Assembly: GCA_963660915.1 (NCBI GenBank)
Contig: CAVLAO010000145.1
Location: 1 to 6,119, forward strand
Origin: UMGS1766 sp963660915
Lineage (GTDB): Bacteria; Bacillota; Clostridia; Oscillospirales; Oscillospiraceae
Length of the DNA: 6,119 bases
Direction of reading: 5' to 3'
Positions within the stretch are counted from its first letter, which is position 1. Each line of letters begins with the position of its first letter. Positions 1 to 4,573 of this stretch are shown one piece after another. Both the position numbers and the translations under genes were made by a program. Below the pieces are notes generated by a model, which ran no database searches, was not told the origin of the DNA, and worked only from the letters and a program-made list of their open reading frames with translations.

Positions 1-299
1 ACCATCACGGCATCCTCAAAATCGGAAATCTCTGCCGAAATCGCCTTGCGGATGTCCAGCGCCGTGGTGTCCAGCAGAGCGAACAATGCGCAGAGCTTTG
101 TCAGAACGTCGCGGGTCGCCTTATCGCTGTGCGTCTGCCGGTGTGTCAGGTAGTAGATATCCGTGATAGCTTTCGCCGTTAGAAAGCCCTCAAACTGCCG
201 GTTGGCGGAGAGTAGGAAAATTGACTGCGCATCCTTGCGGAACGGTTCACGGCTTTGCAGCGCATCCACAATGACGCAGCTATCAATGATAGCCCTCAT
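1..299 (-). CDS. PIN-domain toxin of a type II toxin-antitoxin pair (3' end cut by window edge)
   Basis: Reading leftwards from an ATG at 299, 99 residues are visible before the window ends. They begin MRAIIDSCVIVDAL and continue through AKAITDIYYLTHR to SDFEDAVM. This is the layout of VapC-like PIN ribonucleases: an early Asp (D6) after a short hydrophobic strand, a second acidic position in the IYY helix (D47), and the DFEDA motif carrying the third acid (D96). PIN toxins cleave RNA with a metal ion held by these acids and are blocked by the partner antitoxin. The last part of the domain, with the usual fourth acid, lies outside the window, so integrity cannot be judged. The start codon overlaps the antitoxin stop as ATGA, which implies translational coupling. 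I assign the family from motifs only and give no specific gene name; the RNA target is unknown. Confidence 0.85.
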   Translation of the reverse strand, partial: MRAIIDSCVIVDALQSREPFRKDAQSIFLLSANRQFEGFLTAKAITDIYYLTHRQTHSDKATRDVLTKLCALFALLDTTALDIRKAISAEISDFEDAVM

Positions 300-511
300 A
301 TCCGATTCAGCCTTTCTTCCTTCGCTTCCTCTAACGTCACATCAGCAGGAAGAATCCCGAACAAGGACTTGGCAATGTCCACTCTGTCCTGGTAGGGATT
401 GGAGAGTTTGGCGACAACCTTGCCGTTTCGGGTGATGTAAATGTCCTCCGTCGCTGCAAGCAGAAGATACTTTCCGAGATTGCTTTTCAGTTCCGTCGCA
501 GTAATCGACAT
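296..511 (-). CDS. Phd/YefM-type antitoxin
   Basis: This 71-residue protein starts MSITATELKSNLGKYL, contains a DIYITRNGKVVAKLSNP segment and ends in a charged helix (LEEAKEERLNRI). That is the Phd/YefM pattern: an N-terminal DNA-binding, dimer-forming domain of about 50 residues followed by a flexible toxin-binding tail. The frame stays open upstream to 694, but the ATG at 511 is the right start. GGGAGG lies at 521-526, 9 nt upstream, the family begins at this Met, and the extra upstream residues would be encoded across the promoter and the insertion-sequence end. It overlaps the PIN toxin by 4 nt and is transcribed first, as expected for an antitoxin. It probably represses its own operon by binding the repeats at 560-594. 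Confidence 0.87.
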   Translation of the reverse strand: MSITATELKSNLGKYLLLAATEDIYITRNGKVVAKLSNPYQDRVDIAKSLFGILPADVTLEEAKEERLNRI

Positions 512-547
512 GATCTGGTTCCTCCCTTCGTGATTTGGTTCACCCTT

Positions 548-576
548 ATTATATCCAAATCGTGCGAAATATGCAA
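548..576 (-). promoter_or_regulatory. Sigma-A/sigma70-type promoter of the toxin-antitoxin operon
   Basis: On the minus strand a perfect -10 box TATAAT (548-553) is preceded by exactly 17 bp and a -35 box TTGCAT (571-576; four of six consensus bases). Transcription would start near 541, leaving a leader of about 30 nt that contains the GGGAGG ribosome binding site at 521-526. Box quality and spacing make this the best promoter in the window. Confidence 0.8.
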
Positions 577-594
577 CCGATTCGTGCGAAATAT
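560..594 (-). promoter_or_regulatory. Two 13-bp direct repeats, probable antitoxin operator
   Basis: The 13-mer ATATTTCGCACGA (minus strand) occurs perfectly at 560-572 and again at 582-594. The copies are 22 bp apart, about two helical turns, so both lie on the same face of the DNA. One copy covers the edge of the -35 box and the spacer; the other lies just upstream. This is where autorepressing antitoxins of Phd/YefM type bind. That the antitoxin binds here is inferred from position and repetition. Confidence 0.6.
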
Positions 595-640
595 TTTGTG
601 GGCCGTCCAATAACTTTCTGCGACTGAAATCGGGTTGACA

Positions 641-664
641 CTCCCCACATCTAAAGCCGGGGAT
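641..664 (-). repeat. Right-end hairpin of the IS200/IS605 remnant
   Basis: TCCCC at 642-646 pairs with GGGGA at 659-663 around a 12-nt loop containing the CTTTAG signature (read on the minus strand). In this family the right-end hairpin is recognised by TnpA. It also forms the 3' part of the TnpB guide RNA, whose guide segment is copied from the DNA just beyond the element, here about 615-634. Whether such an RNA is still made from this remnant is not shown by the sequence. Confidence 0.6.
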
Positions 665-702
665 TCTCGGTTCGCTGACCTCAGCCTGTATCATGCGAGA
701 TC

Positions 703-1010
703 TTACATAATCTCCCTGAGCGTTAGTTTTCCGTACGTCCTACGATACCGTATGTACTGGCTACGCCAGCAGGCACAGACCTTCTTGCGGTATGTTTTTG
801 CGGCGTTGTGTTCTTTGTTGTGGACTGTCCCGCACTCGGGGCAAGGCCGCTCCCGCACGGCAAGGTCTTTTGTTCCTGTCCACTGTGCACCGCAGACGGA
901 GCAAAGCTGGCTGAAGGGATAGAAGCGGTCTACTGTGACTACTTGATTCCCGTACCATTCGACTTCGTAGGTGAGCTGTCTGCGGAACTCCCCCACGATG
1001 CATCCGCAAT
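703..1010 (-). pseudogene. tnpB: TnpB (IS200/IS605 OrfB) RNA-guided nuclease, C-terminal fragment
   Basis: The open part (996 to 703) encodes GEFRRQLTYEVEWYG, then a zinc ribbon CSVC...CPEC (Cys 32, 35, 52 and 55 of the fragment) and the NAAKT end of RuvC-III. Full TnpB is about 370-400 residues, so roughly three quarters are gone. Upstream of 996 the frame is broken: the expected IADASW, which normally leads into GEFRRQL, is readable only in another frame. One missing G in the run at 990-994 explains the shift. The usual RDxNAA is KEHNAA here, so the RuvC-III catalytic Asp is replaced by Glu. The tail after NAAKT also departs from the family. GTG at 994-996 has no convincing ribosome binding site. 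Intact TnpB is a guide-RNA-directed DNA nuclease; this copy must be inactive. Confidence 0.82.
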
Positions 1011-1218
1011 ATTATGGAGAACATCATCTATAATGAGCTGCTGTGCTGTGGGTATTCCGTTGATGTTGGCGTGGTTGAAGTGACCGAGAAAAATGGTGAG
1101 AAACTGGCGCGGAAACAATGTGAAATCGACTTTGTGGTAAATCGGGGCGCAAAAAGGTATTATATTCAGTCAGCGTTGAGTGTCAGTGACCCGGAAAAAA
1201 TGGAAACAGAGCTTCGTC
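1011..1218 (+). pseudogene. DUF4143-type AAA ATPase, internal to C-terminal fragment
   Basis: The frame reads MENIIYNELLCCGYSVDVGVVEV, then RKQCEIDFVVNRG and KRYYIQSALSVSDPEKMETELRP. I recognise this as the nuclease-like DUF4143 part of large predicted ATP-binding proteins common in gut Firmicutes and Bacteroidetes; the ExD...V pattern (EIDFVV) is the conserved core. Complete proteins are about 400 residues with an N-terminal Walker A/B AAA domain. Here everything before MENII is absent, and similarity stops after ELRP near 1218, where family members continue for some tens of residues. The Met at 1014 is an internal residue and has no ribosome binding site. The frame then runs on to a stop at 1299-1301, inside the sortase start, through sequence I cannot place. 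It is a dead fragment. Confidence 0.72.
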
Positions 1219-1273
1219 CGCCTAGCATGGAAGGCTGGCACAACCACGGTTGTTATCGGGTTGCACAGCAGCT

Positions 1274-1278
1274 GGAGG
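1274..1278 (+). promoter_or_regulatory. Ribosome binding site fixing the sortase start
   Basis: GGAGG lies 6 nt before the ATG at 1285. The frame is also open from an ATG at 1180, but that upstream portion overlaps the ATPase fragment in another frame and would place 35 charged residues ahead of the signal anchor. The internal start is therefore preferred. Confidence 0.75.
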
Positions 1279-1284
1279 AGAAAA

Positions 1285-2055
1285 ATGAAACTGAAAAATA
1301 AACTTCTATTTGGAACCCTCATAGCAATTTCCCTTGCCATTATGGCAGTTTCTGTATGGAAAATCTGGGAGATCTGTTCCGAGTACCGCGCAGGTGAGGA
1401 TGTATATGATGATATCAGCCAGATGGTTTCTCTTTCGCCGAAGACCACTGTTCCTCAGCCTTCTGTATCCAACGCGCCTGTTGAGGAAGATGATACGGTT
1501 TGGCCAGAGGTGGATTTTGCCGCGTTATGTGAGATCAATCCCGATATAGTCGCATGGATTTATATTGAAGGGACAGAAATCAACTATCCGGTTGTACAGG
1601 GAAAAGACAACAGCTTTTATTTGAAGCACCTGTTCAATGGTGAGTGGAACGGGTCTGGCTGTATATTTCTGGACTCCCGGAACGATGCCGATTTTACAGA
1701 CCAGCATTCCATCCTCTATGGGCACCACATGAAAAATGGCACAATGTTTTCGAACCTCGACAAATACAAGAAACAGGAATTCTTTGATGAGCATCCGATC
1801 GGTTTGTTGGTAACACCAGACAAGAACTATAAAGTTGAGTTTTTCGCTGGATATGTTGTGGATTCGCAGGAAGATGCATGGGATATCGGCTTTACAGAAG
1901 CGGAATTCGCAACATGGCTTCAGAGGGCAATCGATCGTTCCGGCTTTACCAGCGAGATTACTCCCGATGTGTCCGATCATATTCTGACGCTCTCCACTTG
2001 CAGCTATGAGTTTGATGACGCGCGATTCGTGCTGGTAGGGGTGCTCCGAGGATAG
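1285..2055 (+). CDS. Class B sortase
   Basis: This 256-residue membrane-anchored cysteine transpeptidase has a short basic N-terminus (MKLKNK), one membrane segment (about 7-25), an extracellular linker rich in Pro, Thr and acidic residues (about 50-72) and a sortase fold (about 77-255). The catalytic set is visible: His147 in LYGHHMKNGTMF, Cys239 in the TLSTCSY signature and Arg247 in DDARFVLVG. The catalytic core plus the extra helix between strands (EAEFATWLQRAID) points to class B. Class B enzymes anchor a few substrates or build pili by cleaving NPQTN- or PxTG-like signals; no protein in this window has such a signal, so the substrate is elsewhere. A terminator follows directly, so it appears to be a single gene. 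I see no clear promoter upstream, where decayed DNA begins. Specific gene name not assigned. Confidence 0.92.
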   Translation: MKLKNKLLFGTLIAISLAIMAVSVWKIWEICSEYRAGEDVYDDISQMVSLSPKTTVPQPSVSNAPVEEDDTVWPEVDFAALCEINPDIVAWIYIEGTEINYPVVQGKDNSFYLKHLFNGEWNGSGCIFLDSRNDADFTDQHSILYGHHMKNGTMFSNLDKYKKQEFFDEHPIGLLVTPDKNYKVEFFAGYVVDSQEDAWDIGFTEAEFATWLQRAIDRSGFTSEITPDVSDHILTLSTCSYEFDDARFVLVGVLRG

Positions 2056-2080
2056 ATTCGGAACATAAAACCAAAAAACC

Positions 2081-2125
2081 AGCTGCTGACTTGCGTTGTT
2101 TACACACAAAGTCAGCAGCTTTTTT
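2081..2125 (+). terminator. Strong intrinsic terminator after the sortase gene
   Basis: A perfect 12-bp stem (AGCTGCTGACTT at 2081-2092 with AAGTCAGCAGCT at 2109-2120) with a 16-nt loop is followed by six T residues (2120-2125). It lies 25 nt after the sortase stop. An A-rich run at 2074-2078 on the other side could give weak termination on the minus strand too. Confidence 0.9.
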
Positions 2126-2157
2126 CAACGGAAAAATGAAAAAGGAAGTCGATTTCA

Positions 2158-2226
2158 ATGGCAAAACAGCAGAACTTTCAGGGCTCCGCCAAGGATCGCA
2201 CGAACAAATTCAGGCTTGCCTTATGA
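2158..2226 (+). CDS. 22-codon orphan reading frame, possibly a gene-start remnant
   Basis: From an ATG at 2158 the frame encodes MAKQQNFQGSAKDRTNKFRLAL and stops at TGA 2224-2226. A modest AAGGAAG lies about 10 nt upstream. The peptide is basic and hydrophilic, with no signal or membrane segment. I do not recognise it. It could be the first residues of a protein whose remainder was deleted when the downstream regulator promoter region was joined here. It could also be a chance frame, since its end overlaps the -35 box of the next gene. Coding status is uncertain. Confidence 0.25.
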   Translation: MAKQQNFQGSAKDRTNKFRLAL

Positions 2227-2257
2227 AGGCATAATATGCTATACTGTGCTACATAAG
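2216..2257 (+). promoter_or_regulatory. Promoter with inverted repeats upstream of the small regulator
   Basis: A -35 box TTGCCT (2216-2221) and a -10 box TATACT (2240-2245) are separated by 18 bp. Symmetry elements overlie them: GCCTT-ATG-AAGGC at 2218-2230, TTATG-AAGG-CATAA at 2221-2234, and CTTATG at 2220-2225 mirrored by CATAAG at 2252-2257. Such symmetry over both boxes is typical of an operator for a dimeric Cro/C1 repressor. Autoregulation by the product of 2271-2483 is an inference. Confidence 0.55.
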
Positions 2258-2270
2258 AGAGGTGAAAAGA

Positions 2271-2483
2271 ATGACCTTTGCAGATGCAATTCTGAAACTG
2301 CGTAGCGAACGGAGGTTGTCCCAGACTCAGTTTGCAAAAGAATTGGGCGTCAGTTATACTTCCGTGAACCGATGGGAAAACGGTAGGTCGTTTCCGACAA
2401 AAATGATGCTCCTTGTGATTCGCAGATACTGTGAAGAACATCATTTGGAATTCTCCTGTGAAGAAGTCGATGGCCTATCGTAA
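2271..2483 (+). CDS. Small XRE-family (Cro/C1-type) helix-turn-helix regulator
   Basis: This 70-residue protein is almost entirely a helix-turn-helix domain. LKLRSERRLSQTQFAKELGVSY is the first helix, the turn and the start of recognition, and TSVNRWENGRSFP holds the recognition helix with the VNRWENGR signature of this family. The tail MLLVIRRYCEEHHLEFSCEEVDG is a short acidic helix with no effector domain. GAGGTG at 2259-2264 sits 6 nt before the ATG at 2271, so that start is preferred over the in-frame GTG at 2262, which would overlap its own binding site. It has its own promoter with overlapping inverted repeats and probably represses itself. It precedes the DUF4317 gene by 111 nt with no terminator seen between them, so it may share a transcript and control that gene. 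Targets beyond that are unknown. Confidence 0.82.
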   Translation: MTFADAILKLRSERRLSQTQFAKELGVSYTSVNRWENGRSFPTKMMLLVIRRYCEEHHLEFSCEEVDGLS

Positions 2484-2594
2484 AGGAACGGGCAATCCAG
2501 CGCCGCACGAGAAGCCATGTACGGCGGATAACTGGATCTGCATCTGAACGCTATGATGTTATGAACTATCAAAATGAAAGGTCTGATAAAACCG

Positions 2595-3734
2595 ATGAAT
2601 CAAAAAGAAATCAATGAACTGCGCCGTCGCTGGAAGCCAGATAAAAATGCTGTCAGCCGAATCTATGGTTGTTTTGTCAATAACAATCGTGAAATTGTTG
2701 CGGATTTGGATGAGTCTCTCGGCATGATGCCACAGGAGGAAGCAGAAAAATATCTCGGGCTGCTGAAAAAAGCATTGTCCGGGACGCTGGGTAAAAATCT
2801 CATCGACATTGTGTTTTCCACACAACAGGTTATGGATAGCGATGAACACAAGCTGCTGATGCAACTGCGTGCATCCGGCATGCGGGACAATCAGGCTCGC
2901 CAGACTTTTTATCAGAAGGTTATCCAGTCTTTGGACATGGGAGAAAGCAGTTATCTGCTGCTTTTGGCAAACGATATCTATGATGTACCCCATCGGAATC
3001 AGGATATCCTGCGTGCTGAGGATTCAGATGAGGTCTTTTCTTATATTCTGTGTGTTGTTTGCCCGGTCAAGACAGGAAAAACAGAATTGGGCTATTACTC
3101 CGGAGACAATGAGTTTCATTGCGCCGCCAGTCAAATTGTTGCCGCGCCCGAACTTGGTTTCCTTTTCCCAGCCTTTGATGACCGCAGTGCCAATATTTAT
3201 AACGCATTGTTCTATTCCCGTAAAGTCGGAGAACTGCACCAGGAGTTTATTGATGCAGTATTCCATACCGATTTGCCCATGTCTGCCATGGAACAGCGGG
3301 AAGCCTTTGAAACGGCCCTGTCAGAGGCATTGGGTGGTTCCTGCAGTTTGGATATCATGCGGGCAGTGCACGAACAGCTTGCAGCAAGGATTGAAGCACA
3401 CCAGGAGGAAAAGAATCCGGAGCCGCTGACTGTCAGCCCCGATGAAGTGAGTAGGGTTCTTTTGGATTGCGGTGTTTCGGAGGAACAGGCGGAAGCGTTT
3501 CAGGCCGCCTGTGGGGAACGGTTCGGCACAGGTGCCGTTCTCAACCCGGTTAATCTGATCGATGCAAAGAGAGTGGAGCTGAAGACAGAGAAAATATCGC
3601 TCTCTGTTGACCCTGAGTACAGCCACCTTGTGGAGGTAAAGGTCGTGGATGGGCGAAAGGTGTTGATTGTTCCTGTGGAGGATCAGTTGGAATTCAACGG
3701 TGTTACTGTTGATATCAATGCCGAAAAAGAATAA
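2595..3734 (+). CDS. DUF4317 family protein
   Basis: This 379-residue soluble protein has no signal peptide or membrane segment. The sequence matches my memory of the DUF4317 family over its whole length: MNQKEINELRRRWKPDKN at the start, ISRIYGCFVNN-like text (here VSRIYGCFVNN), GTLGKNLIDIVFSTQQV (about 68-84), the NDIYDVPHR region, DEVFSYILCVVCPVK, APELGFLFPAFDDRSANIYNALFYSR (about 184-210), then HQEFIDAVFHTDLPM and a C-terminal beta-rich part ending GVTVDINAEKE. No catalytic motif is evident and the biochemical role is not known to me. The frame is open from an ATG at 2574, but family members begin at the Met encoded at 2595. A weak AAAGG lies at 2577-2581, 13 nt ahead, so initiation may be inefficient. 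It is flanked by two XRE regulators on the same strand. The gene looks intact. Confidence 0.88.
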   Translation: MNQKEINELRRRWKPDKNAVSRIYGCFVNNNREIVADLDESLGMMPQEEAEKYLGLLKKALSGTLGKNLIDIVFSTQQVMDSDEHKLLMQLRASGMRDNQARQTFYQKVIQSLDMGESSYLLLLANDIYDVPHRNQDILRAEDSDEVFSYILCVVCPVKTGKTELGYYSGDNEFHCAASQIVAAPELGFLFPAFDDRSANIYNALFYSRKVGELHQEFIDAVFHTDLPMSAMEQREAFETALSEALGGSCSLDIMRAVHEQLAARIEAHQEEKNPEPLTVSPDEVSRVLLDCGVSEEQAEAFQAACGERFGTGAVLNPVNLIDAKRVELKTEKISLSVDPEYSHLVEVKVVDGRKVLIVPVEDQLEFNGVTVDINAEKE

Positions 3735-3742
3735 TCCAAAAT

Positions 3743-4399
3743 GTGCACTGCAAAGCTCCGCAGTGTCCCGAAGGAGGTGCTCTTACGGCACGACGATATA
3801 GGTTGGCAAGAAAACAGAAAAAGATTGCGCTTACAGCGGCGGCTAAAATACTGGGAGTTTCGCAGCCGACATTGAGCGCATGGGAGGGAGAGAGGAAGAA
3901 TCCTTCCGTGGATTCTCTGATCCAGATGTCCGAACTTTATGGCGTGAGTGTGGATTTTCTTTTGGGTCTTCCAGAAACTCGATACCATCGGGCTGACCTG
4001 CTCCAAGAAATTCCAATGGAGGCCTTACCTGCCTTTCATGAGACACCCGTTTTCTCAAGCCGGTATGGTTGGGCAATGGTGGATGCAATAGAAGGATTAC
4101 TTCTCTTTGCGGGTGGCATGCGTCTGCCGTTCGCGGATGCAACCGAAGTATATGCCCTGCCGCCGGCCTTCGCACTATCCGGCACAGTAACGACAGCACC
4201 ATTGCAAAGAAGTGATCTCAAAGAATGCGACTCCGTATGGGTCGAACCGATCTCCATGGATACTCCCCTGCGGAATGAGCTTCGCGGCTGGTATCATGTG
4301 GATGAGCGTTTTGTGGAAAACGAGGTAGGGCAGCGATTCTACTTCGATTTCTATGGCTCAAAATGGCTTGCATTTGCAGACGGTCCGGGGAATGTATGA
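3743..4399 (+). CDS. XRE-family regulator with C-terminal sensor-like domain
   Basis: The N-terminal domain (about 18-75 of 218) is a classic Cro/C1 helix-turn-helix: YRLARKQKKIALTAAAKILGVSQPTLSAWEGERKNPSVDSLIQMSELYGVSVDFLLGLP. The remaining 140 residues form an unassigned domain. It has a hydrophobic patch (IEGLLLFAGGM) and an aromatic C-terminal part (VWVEPISM, LRGWYHV, GQRFYFDFYGSKWLAF), plausibly for ligand binding or dimerisation. The start is unclear. The first legal start is GTG 3743, which has no ribosome binding site. A perfect AAGGAGG (3771-3777) lies 7 nt before ACG at 3785 in the same frame, which would give 204 residues. The first TTG, at 3803, is too far from it. It lies 8 to 50 nt after the DUF4317 stop, so co-transcription is likely. 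Targets are unknown. Confidence 0.83.
   Translation: MHCKAPQCPEGGALTARRYRLARKQKKIALTAAAKILGVSQPTLSAWEGERKNPSVDSLIQMSELYGVSVDFLLGLPETRYHRADLLQEIPMEALPAFHETPVFSSRYGWAMVDAIEGLLLFAGGMRLPFADATEVYALPPAFALSGTVTTAPLQRSDLKECDSVWVEPISMDTPLRNELRGWYHVDERFVENEVGQRFYFDFYGSKWLAFADGPGNV
3746..3777 (+). promoter_or_regulatory. Hairpin followed by strong ribosome binding site ahead of the second regulator
   Basis: CACTGC at 3746-3751 pairs with GCAGTG at 3760-3765 around an 8-nt loop, and AAGGAGG follows at 3771-3777. The Shine-Dalgarno sequence implies translation starting near 3784-3787, where the codon is ACG. The hairpin lies inside the coding region if GTG 3743 is used, and in the leader if translation begins at ACG. 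Confidence 0.4.
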
Positions 4400-4455
4400 A
4401 CGGGGCGCATCACAGAGGGCTTCTATTTTTCATAGCGCACGACTCCCGCTGTATC

Positions 4456-4502
4456 AATACTTTTCCGGCAGTGAATCTGTATTACTGCCGGAAAAGTATT
4501 TT
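4456..4502 (+). terminator. 17-bp perfect hairpin, probable terminator
   Basis: AATACTTTTCCGGCAGT at 4456-4472 is mirrored exactly at 4484-4500 around an 11-nt loop. The stem top is GC-rich (CCGGCAGT) and its base is AT-rich. Only a short run of four T residues (4499-4502) follows, so it is not an ideal intrinsic terminator, though a stem this long should still stop or stabilise transcripts. It lies 57 nt after the second regulator and 74 nt before the lipoprotein gene, where a transcript end is expected. Confidence 0.6.
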
Positions 4503-4573
4503 CTGCAATTGTAAGGCAGTTGTTATCAAAGCAAAAATATCGCTAAAAAATTAACTGGAGGGAATGTACCGAT

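Larger units (their letters stand above)
635..1010 (-). mobile_element. Remnant of an IS200/IS605-family (TnpB-type) insertion sequence, right end retained
   Basis: The segment joins the 3' quarter of a tnpB gene to an IS200/IS605-like right end. The minus strand carries a hairpin of the CCCC...CTTTAG...GGGG type, closed by GTGTCAA near 635-642. The left end and most of tnpB are missing. The inner boundary is a junction with a fragment of an unrelated ATPase gene at about 1008-1013. No tnpA transposase is present, so this copy could not move by itself. The exact outer boundary is uncertain by several bases, because this family makes no target duplication. Confidence 0.7.

Noticed and set aside
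512..694. 61-residue upstream extension of the antitoxin
   Set aside because: It would cross the promoter, the operator repeats and the insertion-sequence end; the family begins at the Met at 511.
1180..1284. Upstream in-frame extension of the sortase from ATG 1180
   Set aside because: This stretch overlaps the ATPase fragment in another frame and lacks a ribosome binding site. GGAGG before ATG 1285 and the signal-anchor position favour the shorter protein.
1525..2109. 194-codon open frame on the minus strand opposite the sortase
   Set aside because: It lies wholly against an intact sortase with clear catalytic motifs, has no family resemblance and crosses the terminator stem. It is a reverse-strand shadow.
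2484..2594. Possible separate promoter for the DUF4317 gene (TATGAT at 2552-2557)
   Set aside because: No acceptable -35 box lies 16-18 bp upstream and there is no extended -10, so it was not annotated.
2559..2993. 144-codon minus-strand frame
   Set aside because: It is antisense to the well-conserved DUF4317 start, with no recognisable domain.
3741..3875. Short frame from ATG 3741 overlapping the second regulator
   Set aside because: It passes through the ribosome binding site region in a different frame, ends after about 44 codons, has no binding site of its own and resembles nothing.
4363..4554. 63-codon frame spanning the 4456-4500 hairpin
   Set aside because: It starts inside the regulator gene, runs through a perfect hairpin and has no ribosome binding site or family resemblance.
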